DNA of 64,000 bases from contig NZ_VLLC01000005.1 of assembly GCF_007830435.1 (NCBI RefSeq), forward strand, positions 88,191 through 152,190, in the 5' to 3' direction. Below, in pieces: positions 1 to 12,320 of this stretch. Both the position numbers and the translations under genes were made by a program. Source of the stretch: Desulfobotulus alkaliphilus (lineage in GTDB: Bacteria; Desulfobacterota; Desulfobacteria; Desulfobacterales; ASO4-4). Under the pieces are notes generated by a model that had not been told where the DNA came from, did not search any database, and saw only the letters and a list, made by a program, of their open reading frames with translations. Position 1 is the stretch's first letter; each line of letters begins with the position of its first letter.

Positions 1-235
1 CGCAACCGAAGATTTTGTGGAGGCCGTTTCCAAAAACATCTTGAGCCGGATCAGGCAGGGGTTGTCCATGGAGATCATTTCTGAGCCATGGGCCGATGAT
101 GTCGATGCCCTTCGAGGTGCGGCTTTGAGCGTGCTGGATGCCATTGAAAAAAAAAATTTGAGGAGGAGCAAGTGCATCATCCCTGGTGGGCATGATCCAG
201 ATAACCATGGGATTTCTGTTTCTCTAAAATCTTGA
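1..235 (+). CDS. Partial unknown protein, C-terminal end only
   Basis: An open frame runs in from the left window edge (codons in phase from base 2) and ends with TGA at 235; an internal GTG at 17 is the first possible start inside the window. The visible roughly 77 residues are mostly charged and helical, with no motif I recognise. The gene lies in the same orientation as the following small genes and the primase-helicase, so it probably belongs to the same integrated element. It could be the tail of a longer element protein or a complete small protein. Confidence 0.35.
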   Translation, partial: ATEDFVEAVSKNILSRIRQGLSMEIISEPWADDVDALRGAALSVLDAIEKKNLRRSKCIIPGGHDPDNHGISVSLKS

Positions 236-254
236 AAATGAAAGGATTTTATAT

Positions 255-440
255 ATGTGCATAAAAGAACGAGTGGGGCGACTTCCGGCTCCTGCCTCCC
301 GGCGCAGCCGGATCTTGCGGGAGTTGGAAAAGGAAGTTGATGCTGTTACCAGGGCGATGATTAAGGCGGCGAAAGGCGGAGACACCTACGCTGGAAAGGC
401 CCTTCTTGAAATCTGGGCCGGAAGTACACAAGCACCCTGA
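255..440 (+). CDS. Small hypothetical protein of the mobile element
   Basis: A 61-residue ORF starting with ATG 19 bases after the previous stop. The middle is a predicted helical segment rich in Arg/Lys/Glu, with a pattern (TRAMIKAAKGGD then an aliphatic helix) reminiscent of short phage or element proteins with an 'AxxGDxxAL' motif; this is a resemblance only. A hairpin followed by a T run lies just downstream, which supports a transcription unit ending here. Function unknown; it could be spurious because of its length. Confidence 0.35.
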   Translation: MCIKERVGRLPAPASRRSRILRELEKEVDAVTRAMIKAAKGGDTYAGKALLEIWAGSTQAP

Positions 441-454
441 AAACGTGTCCGGCC

Positions 455-510
455 ATGCCCGTTCAAGGGGGGGATTTTCTGTGAAACCTTCTGTCCGGGC
501 ATTTTTTTTT
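455..510 (+). terminator. Rho-independent terminator candidate
   Basis: ATGCCCG (455-461) pairs with CGGGCAT (496-502), immediately followed by nine T residues. It sits 15 bases after the small ORF that ends at 440, in the right orientation to terminate it. The loop is long (34 bases), so efficiency is uncertain. Confidence 0.5.
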
Positions 511-699
511 CAAAAAAAAGTCGAAATTGTTATGCTCCTTTAGTCAAAAATACTCCAAACATGCAGCTTTGTTTCTTAATTGGTATTACCAAAAACAAAG
601 GCAAAAAAAATCCCGTTGACAGACAAAACAGTCTCGGCAAGCATTGAAAAGTTTTTAAAAATGATGCTCACCGCATCAGTTTTTTTTAGGCATGAAGCA

Positions 700-731
700 G
701 CCAAGCCCCCCTTCCGCAAAGGGAGCTTGGC
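700..731. repeat. Palindromic REP-like hairpin in a gene-free stretch
   Basis: Between 441 and 830 I see no convincing gene. The stretch is A/T-rich and holds the terminator above and this perfect 7-bp inverted repeat, GCCAAGC (700-706) with GCTTGGC (725-731), with CCC/GGG pairing further inside. It has no T run, so it looks more like a REP-type palindrome than a terminator. Confidence 0.45.
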
Positions 732-830
732 ACATAAGGGAAAAATACTTTTGCATAAAAAATAATATATCAAGATTTATTGATATAGCAAGTTTTTTTC
801 CCGTTTGAAAAAAAACGGAGAACGTTATTT

Positions 831-1142
831 ATGTTGGAGAATGTTTTACAAAGCATTTCTATTGGGTGGGATGAGTCGGTCGAAGAAACCCTGCGCAAGC
901 CCTCCCAAACACACAAATTTTTAGAAATTCACCCCCTCCCAGACTTTGAGGTAGAGGCTTGCAACGAAGCCCTGCTTAGCGAAATTTCCGAAAACTTTTT
1001 TTTAAAAACTTTGGAAGCCCCGCCAAACACCCCCAGATCGATTTTCAAGCGTAGCATTCCCTCACGAAAAAGCCCTGCCCCGCATATGATCCCTGATTTT
1101 TCGGGAATCTTTGCGGGGGGGTGCCACCATGCGAACACCTGA
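831..1142 (+). CDS. Hypothetical element protein
   Basis: A 103-residue ORF with ATG at 831 and GGAG about 12 bases upstream. It overlaps the next gene by 14 bases, consistent with a compact element operon. The N-terminal half is acidic, the C-terminal part Pro/Ser rich and basic. No family recognised. The composition suggests a small regulatory or accessory protein, but it may also be a chance frame ahead of the DNA-binding protein. Confidence 0.4.
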   Translation: MLENVLQSISIGWDESVEETLRKPSQTHKFLEIHPLPDFEVEACNEALLSEISENFFLKTLEAPPNTPRSIFKRSIPSRKSPAPHMIPDFSGIFAGGCHHANT

Positions 1143-1389
1143 AAAATTTGAAGCTCTGGAATTTTGGAGAAAAGCGGCCAAAAACTGGCCGGAGCTGATC
1201 CTTTGCAAAGATGCAGACCGGGGCATGTTGTCCGGCTTCCCCTACAAAAGAGCTTATTTTCGGAATTTAATCACCGGAAAAGCTGCCTGTGCCGGGCCTG
1301 AAACCTTCCGCATCGGGCGACTGTTGGCCGTAGAGAAGGAATCCCTGATTCAGTGGTTGGCCGACCGCACAAAGGAAGGGGGTGCGTAA
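1129..1389 (+). CDS. Small DNA-binding (excisionase/AlpA-like) protein
   Basis: An 86-residue protein. The ATG at 1129 is chosen because a GGGGGG purine tract lies about 9 bases upstream; the frame is open further up, but without a better ribosome site. The C-terminal half (FRNLITGKAACAGPE, then a G-R-L-L-A-V beta turn and KESLIQWLADR helix) has the look of a short winged-helix or excisionase-type DNA-binding domain, where the final helix follows a 'key' beta hairpin. The stop codon TAA shares a base with the ATG of the primase-helicase (TAATG), so the two are probably translationally coupled. Such proteins commonly act as Xis/AlpA regulators in integrated elements. Assignment is by motif appearance only. 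Confidence 0.55.
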   Translation: MRTPEKFEALEFWRKAAKNWPELILCKDADRGMLSGFPYKRAYFRNLITGKAACAGPETFRIGRLLAVEKESLIQWLADRTKEGGA

Positions 1390-4073
1390 TGGGTGATTTT
1401 CCCGTAACCCTGTTTTCTGCCCAATCCCCGAAGGTTTTGACAAAGGGGTATGGATTTCGAGACGGACAGCTCAGCAAAGAACCGGGGGGAAACCTGTCGA
1501 GGGGGGTCGCTGCGGTTGTTAGATTCGGGAGCCTTACAGATTTTGCCCGATGGCTTCCAAGTCTGAAGCACAATCAAGCAGTGAGCTATGGTTTACCCCG
1601 GATTGCCGGGAAAGTGGAAATGCCTGTGCTTTCAAAAAAGCTCTTTGAAAAAGCAGGCTGCCCTGAAGGAACGATTACCCGGTGTGCTGCTAACTTCCAG
1701 TGGCCGGAGGGTGGCGGGCTGATGATGATGGACTACGATCCCCCAGAAAGCCAAGGGGCCTTGTCTCAGGACACCTTGCGGGAAAGCCTGTTCGGGGTTG
1801 TGCCGGGCATGAGCGAGGCCGGGCTTGTGCAGTGGTACAGTGCAAGTTCCTACATTGCCCTGCCGGATGGTGCCCCATACACCGGAGCCAAGGGGCAAAG
1901 GGTTTGGGTGCTTGTTGAGGATGCAAACGACATTCCCAGGGCCGGACAGGTGCTTTTTGACCGCTTGTGGCTTGCGGGACACGGGCGGATAGAGATTTCA
2001 AAGTCTGGAAGCCTCCTTGAAAGATCCCTTGTGGATGCGTCAGTTTGGCAGCCGGAGCGTCTGGATTTTGTGGCCGGGGCGTATTGTCGTGACGGTATAC
2101 GTCAGAATCGGCCTGCCCCTTTGGTGCTTGAAGGTGGTCCGCTCAATACAAGGCAAGCATTGCCAGATCTCACAAGTTCCGAATTGAAACAGCTTGAATC
2201 CATAAAAGGAGCCCTGCGGCAAAGCCTTGAACTGGACAGGCGCACACAAAAAAAAGTTTGGGGTGTGGGCAAGTCTGAAACTCAAGCTGTGGATGGGGAT
2301 GCCTTGCTTGCACACCATGTTTTGATACTGGACAACGGGCGGGGGGTAACAATTCGAGAAGTGCTGGCGGAGCCGGAAAAGTTTGACGGAATGCAAACAA
2401 AAGACCCCCATGAACCAGACTACCAAGGGGGGAAAACCTGCGGCAAACTTTTTTTGTCTGACGGGCCTGCCACATTGCACAGCTTCGCCCATGGGGGGCG
2501 AAGTTTCCGGCTGATTGGACAGGCTGCGGAAGTTGAGATATTGCCGGGACAAATGGCTGAGGCTGTGTCATCAACCTTAAAAATTCTGACTGAAAAGAAC
2601 TTCGGGCTTTATTTGAACCCCGCTGGGGAGCTTTGCACAATAGACTTTTCCAGCGGTGCCGGAGCAAAGGCACGGGTTGTCACCGAAAGCTATTTGCAAA
2701 ATTTTCTCAGCAAAAACATTTATTTTTTCCGGTCAGCGAAAAAAAAACGTGAACGCATTGATCCCCCTGCTCCATTTTTACGGCAAATCTTGGCCGTGGC
2801 GCATGAATCCGACCTGCCAAGACTCGAAGGAATCAACAATGCCCCTGTCCTGTTGCCGGATGGCAGGGTGCGGGAGAGGCCGGGATACGACCCCGACACA
2901 AGGCTTTTTTTGGACTTTGACGGCGAGGCATGGCCGAAGATGCCGGAGCATGTGGGCCGACTTAGCGGGGCTGAGGTGCAGGCTGCGTATGAACGCATCA
3001 TGCGTCCTTTCAGGGGCTTTCCCTTTTGCGGCGAGCGAGACAAGGCGGTGCTGCTGGCGGGCATGATTTCTGGTGCCATGCTCCCTGCCCTGGACACAAA
3101 ACCCGCCTTTGCTTTCGATGCGCCCTGCCCGGCCAGCGGAAAAACCCTGTTGGCGAGTTGTTTGGGCGTTTTTATTGAAGGCGACATTGCGGGGCTGATT
3201 CCGGGATCTGCCCCCGATGATGAGATGGGAAAACGAGTCTTCGCCCTGCTTTTGGAGGGGAGGCGGTGCATTGCTTTTGACAATATCGAGGGGGGCTTTG
3301 GTAGCCCCACGCTGAATAGCGTATTCACAGCCCCCTGTATAACGGATCGGATCTTGGGTGCCAGCCGGACACGGACGGTGAAAAACAAAAGCCTGTTTTG
3401 CCTGACAGGAAACAATATTCGACTTAAAGGCGACATGGCAGTGCGCCGTGTGATGGTGTGCCGGATTGATCCAAAAACGGAACGGCCAGCGGAGCGGGAT
3501 TTTGACTTTGATCCCGTGAAAGAAATAAAGATCCAGCGGATGAGCATTCTGTGTGATGTGTTTTCACTTGTGAAGGACCACATCTTGAAAAACGGGAAGA
3601 CGCTGACACCCAAAAAATTCAGTGCGTATCCCATGTGGGATGCCCTTGTGCGGCAGGTGGTCTTTGGTGTGACCGGGATTGATGTGTTAGGAGCCTTTTA
3701 CACAAGTGCGTCCCAGGCACCGGACAAGAACGCTTGGGAAGAGGTTCTTGAGAGGATCGCCGATTATCAGGCCAAAGAATGTGGCGGGAAGCCCTTTGTG
3801 TGCCGGAATCTGTGGGAGGGCATCGGATCAGACAGGGCTTTTATGGAAGCTTTCGAAGAAGCCATGGGAAAGCCCGTGCAGAACGCACGAAGCTTGGGGA
3901 ATCTTTTTTCGGCCAGAAAGGACCGGGTCATGGGAGGGCTGGTGCTGAAGGAAGTGGGCCGGGACCGGAGCAAGACTGTCTTGTGGGGCGTATGCAGAAC
4001 GGACAAGCGGACAATCCCAGAAGTTTTACCGGAAGTAACGGAAATTGAAGGGCTGGCAATAGCGTTCACTTGA
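1389..4073 (+). CDS. Phage/plasmid-type DNA primase-helicase
   Basis: An 894-residue protein. The ATG at 1389 overlaps the upstream TAA stop (TAATG), which makes it preferable to the in-frame start at 1353. The N-terminal half has an archaeo-eukaryotic-primase look: a DYDP acidic motif near residue 117 and a later basic segment with the characteristic 'SLVDASVWQPERLDF' pattern of element primases. The C-terminal half is an ATPase: Walker A-like PCPASGKT near residue 580, Walker B-like CIAFDN near 625, and a GNN...R arginine-finger region after that, as in SF3/D5-like helicases. Together this would synthesise primers and unwind DNA for autonomous replication of the element, comparable to P4 alpha. 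The iteron-like repeat cluster lies directly downstream, as expected for an initiator next to its origin. Family-level call; exact Pfam membership not verified. Confidence 0.75.
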   Translation: MGDFPVTLFSAQSPKVLTKGYGFRDGQLSKEPGGNLSRGVAAVVRFGSLTDFARWLPSLKHNQAVSYGLPRIAGKVEMPVLSKKLFEKAGCPEGTITRCAANFQWPEGGGLMMMDYDPPESQGALSQDTLRESLFGVVPGMSEAGLVQWYSASSYIALPDGAPYTGAKGQRVWVLVEDANDIPRAGQVLFDRLWLAGHGRIEISKSGSLLERSLVDASVWQPERLDFVAGAYCRDGIRQNRPAPLVLEGGPLNTRQALPDLTSSELKQLESIKGALRQSLELDRRTQKKVWGVGKSETQAVDGDALLAHHVLILDNGRGVTIREVLAEPEKFDGMQTKDPHEPDYQGGKTCGKLFLSDGPATLHSFAHGGRSFRLIGQAAEVEILPGQMAEAVSSTLKILTEKNFGLYLNPAGELCTIDFSSGAGAKARVVTESYLQNFLSKNIYFFRSAKKKRERIDPPAPFLRQILAVAHESDLPRLEGINNAPVLLPDGRVRERPGYDPDTRLFLDFDGEAWPKMPEHVGRLSGAEVQAAYERIMRPFRGFPFCGERDKAVLLAGMISGAMLPALDTKPAFAFDAPCPASGKTLLASCLGVFIEGDIAGLIPGSAPDDEMGKRVFALLLEGRRCIAFDNIEGGFGSPTLNSVFTAPCITDRILGASRTRTVKNKSLFCLTGNNIRLKGDMAVRRVMVCRIDPKTERPAERDFDFDPVKEIKIQRMSILCDVFSLVKDHILKNGKTLTPKKFSAYPMWDALVRQVVFGVTGIDVLGAFYTSASQAPDKNAWEEVLERIADYQAKECGGKPFVCRNLWEGIGSDRAFMEAFEEAMGKPVQNARSLGNLFSARKDRVMGGLVLKEVGRDRSKTVLWGVCRTDKRTIPEVLPEVTEIEGLAIAFT

Positions 4074-4095
4074 TTTGAAACCCTAAAAATACAAG

Positions 4096-4142
4096 TGCAG
4101 GTTCTGGCGGTGAAAGTGCCGTTTTAGAACCTGCATTTTTTT
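4096..4142 (+). terminator. Hairpin plus T run after the primase-helicase
   Basis: A perfect 10-bp inverted repeat, TGCAGGTTCT (4096-4105) and AGAACCTGCA (4126-4135), is followed by seven T residues. It begins 22 bases after the primase-helicase stop, so it would work as an intrinsic terminator. The arms are also two units of the iteron-like cluster, so the sequence may do two jobs. Confidence 0.6.
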
Positions 4143-4526
4143 GTTTAAAAAATCAGATATTTATATTTTAGGTGCAGGTTCTGCAAAAAATAAAAAGAAC
4201 AGAACCTTCAAGCTTTTTTCTTATAAATCAATATATTATTGTGTTTTGCAGGTTCTGCAGGTTCTAAAAAACAACCTATCGCACGGAAATAAAAAAACAC
4301 GATTAACGCACACACACACACACATGTATATAAGGGCTGAGTCCCCCTTCCAGAACCCGCAGAACCTGCAAAACGGCATAAGGTTTTGTTTATATAGCAA
4401 AAAAGGTGCAGGTTCTGATTTCTTTCTTTTTTATAGAACCTGCATGGTAATTTCTGGTTTTATGTAAAGCCTTGTTTTTTATAAATATACAAAATAATGC
4501 CTTGCAGGTTCTGTGTGCAGGTTCTG
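4096..4526. repeat. Iteron-like cluster of GCAGGTTCT, candidate replication origin
   Basis: Ten perfect copies of GCAGGTTCT occur within 430 bases. Direct copies start at 4097, 4174, 4248, 4257, 4408, 4504 and 4517; inverted copies start at 4126, 4361 and 4435. Two imperfect copies lie at 4201 and 4351. Several abut with a 9-bp period (4248/4257; 4351/4360), others form wide inverted pairs (4096-4135; 4407-4444). Between them are A/T-rich tracts and an eight-unit CA repeat (4309-4324). No convincing gene lies in 4074-4717. Known parallels are the iterons bound by primase-helicase initiators such as P4 alpha; the functional call is inference. Confidence 0.65.
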
Positions 4527-4675
4527 CGACCGCTCCCCGGAATGACTTTTTTGGAGGAGATGAAGACACGGCACATCTTCCTGAAAATCGTTTTGCCAGC
4601 GTCCCTTCACCCAGGAACCCGGAACACCAAGCTTTATTTTTTGGTGTTCTTTTGGTGTTCCATTTTCCATAAAAC

Positions 4676-4707
4676 AAAAAAGGCTTACAGCTATATGCTG
4701 TAAACCC
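4676..4707 (-). terminator. Intrinsic terminator of tRNA-Arg
   Basis: Read on the minus strand, GG-TTTACAGC pairs with GCTGTAAGCC (core palindrome TTACAGC 4685-4691 / GCTGTAA 4697-4703) and is followed by six T. It lies 10 bases beyond the encoded CCA of the tRNA-Arg gene, in the right orientation to terminate it. Confidence 0.7.
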
Positions 4708-4717
4708 TTGATTTTTA

Positions 4718-4794
4718 TGGCGCGCCCGGCACGATTCGAACGTGCGACCTACGGATTCGTAGTCCGGTACTCTATCCAGCTGAGCTACGGGCGC
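4718..4794 (-). tRNA. tRNA-Arg(ACG)
   Basis: A complete cloverleaf on the minus strand: acceptor arms GCGCCCG / CGGGCGC, discriminator G, encoded CCA (4718-4720), T-loop GTTCGAATC, and anticodon loop CTACGAA giving anticodon ACG. The A34 of this tRNA is the standard bacterial substrate of TadA, whose gene starts 73 bases away on the other strand. The 3' end faces the mobile element, and such ends are the usual attachment sites for tyrosine integrases; the matching distal repeat would lie left of the window. Confidence 0.95.
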
Positions 4795-4867
4795 TCAAAA
4801 CTGAGACGACTTATAGAGTAAGCTTTGCAGCTTGTCAAACATAAAATCTGCGTATACAATTTTTTTT

Positions 4868-6749
<1,882 letters not shown>

Positions 6750-6763
6750 CCTGATGTCTACCG

Positions 6764-6841
6764 GACTCAGCCACAGCTTGCTGGTCAGATTATGGTGCGA
6801 GCTTTAATGCGGGCAGGCTTAAAGGCCTGCCCCTGTGAATG
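6764..6841. repeat. Dispersed palindromic repeat, copy 1
   Basis: The sequence from GACTCAGCCACAG through TATGGTGCGAGCTTTAA to a GGGCAGGC...GCCTGCCC hairpin recurs in the same order at 36736-36833, with small differences and a longer middle. It lies directly after purA and before the convergent ligA stop. It is probably a REP-type or MITE-type intergenic element; the hairpin may also serve as a bidirectional transcription block. Confidence 0.6.
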
Positions 6842-6851
6842 CTTCAAACAA

Positions 6852-8918
<2,067 letters not shown>

Positions 8919-9182
8919 TCAATCCATGGGGTTGTTATGCTCTTCCAGACCATCTTTGATGTCATCAATGTTATCATAGATCCACTGCACATCCTCGATG
9001 GTCAGCCTGCCCGCCTTCACCGGCGCTCTGTCTGAGCCATCCTTTTTTTTCAGCATTCTCGGCCCGATCTGCAGCTTGGCCTCACCGCCGTCATAGCTGT
9101 GAATGGCCACCACAAGGCCCGTTTCCTCACTTCTCCATGATTGTAAAACCTTATCCTTTGATGGATCAAAACCACCAGCCAT
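8919..9182 (-). CDS. Small conserved protein, PC4-like (weak)
   Basis: An 87-residue protein. The ATG at 9182 has GGAGG about 6 bases upstream and gives MAGGFDPSKD; the frame is open beyond it into glyS but without a start signal. The core (VVAIHSYDGGEAKLQIGPR, then KAGRLTIEDVQWIYDNIDDI) has the beta-strands-then-helix order of PC4/p15-type single-stranded DNA-binding proteins, which bind DNA as dimers. That match is my impression from the pattern, not a verified hit. It lies between glyS and ligA. Confidence 0.6.
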   Translation of the reverse strand: MAGGFDPSKDKVLQSWRSEETGLVVAIHSYDGGEAKLQIGPRMLKKKDGSDRAPVKAGRLTIEDVQWIYDNIDDIKDGLEEHNNPMD

Positions 9183-9225
9183 TCCTGCCTCCTTATCTGT
9201 CTTCAGTCGATATATATTGTTTCTG

Positions 9226-11298
9226 CTAAGCCAGCCGTGAAAAATCCGCAATTCTTCCAAAGAGGGCCGCAATGGAAGCCAAAAGCCCCAAGCGGTTGTT
9301 CTTTACCCCTTCATCCTCCGCCATGACCATCACCGCATCAAAAAAAGCATCCACGGGCTGACGCAGGGTGGCAATGCTTGCAAGGGCAGCATCCAGATCA
9401 GAGGATGCCATATGCCCGTCAACGGTCTGGACACAAAGTTCAAAGGCTTCATACAGGGCTTTTTCCGCCGGTTCCACAAACAGGGATGCATCCACTGCCG
9501 GTTTTACATCCCCGGCTTTTTTCAAAAGATTGGAAGCCCTTTTAAAGGCACCGGCAAGGGCGAGAAAATCCGGCTGATCCTTGATGCGGTCCAGAGCTTC
9601 CACCCGGCGCAGCACCTCGGGCACATGGTTGCTTTCAACGGCAATAACAGCGGCAATGCTTTCCCTTGAAAGTCCTTTTTCCGCCAGCAGGTTGGCAAGG
9701 CGGGTCACCATAAAGTCACAGACCGCCTGCACCGTTTCATCGCCATCTTCGCTCTTCTTATCCCCAAGGGTTTTCAGGGCAAGGGACACCAGATCCCGAA
9801 GGGAGAGGCCTAAATTTCTGTCCAGAAGCATCTGAAGAATCCCAAGGGTTGCCCGGCGCAGGGCAAAGGGATCTGCCGCACCTGTGGGCCTCAGGCCCAC
9901 GGCAAAACAGCCGCAGAGGGTATCCAGCTTATCCGCCATGGACAGCACAATGCCGCAGAGATCCTCCGGAAGCTTTCCACCGCTGCCAAGGGGCTTGTAA
10001 TGATCTTCAATGGCAAGGGCCACCCGCTCCTTTTCTCCATGGAAAAGGGCATAGGCTCTGCCCATGATGCCCTGGACCTCAGGAAATTCATAAACCATCT
10101 GGGAAGCAAGGTCCGCCTTGCAGAGGCTGGCTGCCCGGTCCAGATCCGCCATCATGTCCCCATCCAGCCCGAGGCCCGTACCCATGCCGGCACAAAGGCT
10201 CCGGATTCTTGCCACCTTCTCCCCCATGGTGCCAAGCTTTGCCTGAAAAAGTACCTGATCCAGCTTTTCATTCCACTGGTCAAAGGTGGCTTTCTTATCC
10301 GTTTCCCAGAAAAATCTGGCATCGGAAAGCCGTGCCCTCAGTACCCGCTGATGACCCTGACGTACCAGATCCATATCCTTGGGGGAGGTATTGTTAACGG
10401 CAATGAAAAGGGGCAGAAGATTTCCCTTTTCATCTTCAACGGCAAAATATTTCTGATGTTCCCTCATGGATGTGATGAGGACTTCTCTGGGTACTTCCAG
10501 AAAGGCCGGATCAAAACTGCCCATGACAGGATAGGGCGCTTCCACAAGGTGGGTGACAATGTTTAACAGCTCTTCATCCGCAAGCACCCTGCCGCCGGAG
10601 CTTTTTGCCACTTCCTCAACGGAACGGGCCACGGCGGCTTTTCTCTCCTGAACATCGGCAATGACACCGGCATCCTTCAGAAGACCTTCATACTGCTCAG
10701 GGGTTTGAATACTTACGGGCTCAGGATGATGGAAACGGTGGCCGCTGCTCAGGCGGTCAGAAACAATACCCTCCACTTCAAAGGGAATGAGGGCCTCACC
10801 AAAAAGGGCAACAAACCGCTGGATGGGCCTTGCAAAGGCCAGCTCCGTATCTGCCCAGCGCATGGTCTTGGGAAAGGTCAGGGCACGGACCGCCGCAGGC
10901 AGCATATGGCAGAGAAGCTCCGCCACAGGCAGTACCTTTTCTTCAACCTTTGCAAAAAGATAGCGGCCCTTGGGGGTTTCCCGGATTTCAATCTCTTCTA
11001 AGGGGATTCCGGCCTTTTCCGCAAATTTCACAGCAGGTATGCCGGGCTTGCCTTCCGCATCAAAGGCAGCCTTTTCCGGTGGTCCCATCAGCTCCGTGGT
11101 TTCGGGCCGCTGCATGGCAGCCACATCCGCAATGCGCACACAAAGCCGCCTTGGGGTGGCAAAGCTCGTGACCTCTCCAAAGTCAACACGGGCTGCGGTC
11201 AGCTCTTTTTTCAGAAATACGGCAAGGGCCGCAATGGCAGGGTCAATGTATCCTGCCGGTATTTCTTCGGTTCCAATTTCAAAAAGAAGACTTGTCAT
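9226..11298 (-). CDS. glyS: Glycyl-tRNA synthetase beta subunit
   Basis: A 690-residue subunit of the bacterial alpha2beta2 glycyl-tRNA synthetase. The product begins LLFEIGTEEIPAGYIDPA and ends with an anticodon-binding-like helical domain, as in E. coli GlyS. The ATG at 11298 is preferred over the upstream in-frame start because it gives the standard N-terminus and has AAGGA upstream. The beta subunit supplies tRNA recognition for the catalytic alpha subunit encoded 60 bases upstream. The separate alpha/beta form is typical of many Gram-negatives. Confidence 0.96.
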   Translation of the reverse strand: MTSLLFEIGTEEIPAGYIDPAIAALAVFLKKELTAARVDFGEVTSFATPRRLCVRIADVAAMQRPETTELMGPPEKAAFDAEGKPGIPAVKFAEKAGIPLEEIEIRETPKGRYLFAKVEEKVLPVAELLCHMLPAAVRALTFPKTMRWADTELAFARPIQRFVALFGEALIPFEVEGIVSDRLSSGHRFHHPEPVSIQTPEQYEGLLKDAGVIADVQERKAAVARSVEEVAKSSGGRVLADEELLNIVTHLVEAPYPVMGSFDPAFLEVPREVLITSMREHQKYFAVEDEKGNLLPLFIAVNNTSPKDMDLVRQGHQRVLRARLSDARFFWETDKKATFDQWNEKLDQVLFQAKLGTMGEKVARIRSLCAGMGTGLGLDGDMMADLDRAASLCKADLASQMVYEFPEVQGIMGRAYALFHGEKERVALAIEDHYKPLGSGGKLPEDLCGIVLSMADKLDTLCGCFAVGLRPTGAADPFALRRATLGILQMLLDRNLGLSLRDLVSLALKTLGDKKSEDGDETVQAVCDFMVTRLANLLAEKGLSRESIAAVIAVESNHVPEVLRRVEALDRIKDQPDFLALAGAFKRASNLLKKAGDVKPAVDASLFVEPAEKALYEAFELCVQTVDGHMASSDLDAALASIATLRQPVDAFFDAVMVMAEDEGVKNNRLGLLASIAALFGRIADFSRLA

Positions 11299-11358
11299 AA
11301 TGGTGTCCTTATGGCTACGGGGCATTCCCCCCGGATGTACATGGTGTAAATATCCGGC

Positions 11359-12237
11359 TTATTTTTTCAGAAGGGGAAAGCCCATGGCTTCCCGCTGGAG
11401 CAGATAGGCTTCGGAACAGGCTCTGGCAATATTTCTGATTCTTGCAATATACCCGGTTCTTTCCGTCACACTGATGGCTCCCCTTGCATCCAGAAGGTTG
11501 AAGGTATGGGAACATTTCAGACCAAACTCATAGGCGGGCAGCACCAGATCCTTTTCAATGAGCCGCTTTGCTTCGGATTCATACTTTGCAAAAAGGTCAA
11601 AAAGCAGGGGAACATTGGCTTCTTCAAAGTTGTAGCGGCTCTGCTCCACTTCCTGCTGATGGAAGATATCCCCGTAGGTCACCGTATCATTCCACTTGAG
11701 GTCATATACACTGTCCACACCCTGCAGATACATGGCAATGCGTTCCAGCCCGTAGGTCAGCTCCACGCTCACGGGCTTCACCTCTATGGATCCGGTCATC
11801 TGAAAATAGGTAAACTGGGTAATTTCCATCCCATCCAGCCAGACTTCCCAGCCCAGCCCCGAAGCACCAAGGGTGGGCGACTCCCAGTCATCTTCCACAA
11901 AGCGGATATCATGGGCCAGAGGGTCCACGCCAATGGCCTTAAGGCTCTCCAGATACATATCCTGCACATCCGGCGGAGAGGGTTTTATAATGACCTGAAA
12001 CTGATAGTAGTGCTGCATGCGGTTGGGGTTTTCCCCGTACCGGCCGTCCGTGGGTCTGCGGCAGGGCTGGGCATAGGCAACACTCCAGGGTTCCGGTCCA
12101 AGGGCTTTGAGCAGGGTGGTGGGATGAAAGGTGCCTGCACCCACCTCAAGGTCATAGGGCTGGGCCTGAACACATCCCCTGTCTGCCCAGAATTTCTGCA
12201 GGGTAAAAATAAGATCCTGAAACCGCATATCCTTCAT
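11359..12237 (-). CDS. glyQ: Glycyl-tRNA synthetase alpha subunit
   Basis: A 292-residue class II synthetase catalytic subunit with the hallmark start [17 protein letters not shown], the [14 protein letters not shown] motif and LGPEPW. It makes glycyl-adenylate and charges tRNA-Gly together with GlyS. The start is either ATG 12237 or ATG 12228 (MRFQDL); both have AAGG close by and the difference is three residues. It precedes glyS in the same orientation, the usual glyQ-glyS order. Confidence 0.96.
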   Translation of the reverse strand: MKDMRFQDLIFTLQKFWADRGCVQAQPYDLEVGAGTFHPTTLLKALGPEPWSVAYAQPCRRPTDGRYGENPNRMQHYYQFQVIIKPSPPDVQDMYLESLKAIGVDPLAHDIRFVEDDWESPTLGASGLGWEVWLDGMEITQFTYFQMTGSIEVKPVSVELTYGLERIAMYLQGVDSVYDLKWNDTVTYGDIFHQQEVEQSRYNFEEANVPLLFDLFAKYESEAKRLIEKDLVLPAYEFGLKCSHTFNLLDARGAISVTERTGYIARIRNIARACSEAYLLQREAMGFPLLKK

Positions 12238-12320
12238 CCTTATCAGCTTAAAGGGTTTTTAAAATATCCTTAAAAGAAGAACTGTACAAAACATTTTCTG
12301 ATCAGGCGCGATTCCCGCCC

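Noticed and set aside
4141-4467. 108-residue plus-strand ORF in the repeat cluster
   Set aside because: It is made of iteron units and the CA repeat (LQVLQVL, THTHTH), so the coding look is an effect of repeats. No start signal or family resemblance.
4096-4526. Possible CRISPR array
   Set aside because: The repeat unit is only 9 bp, spacing is irregular and both orientations occur.
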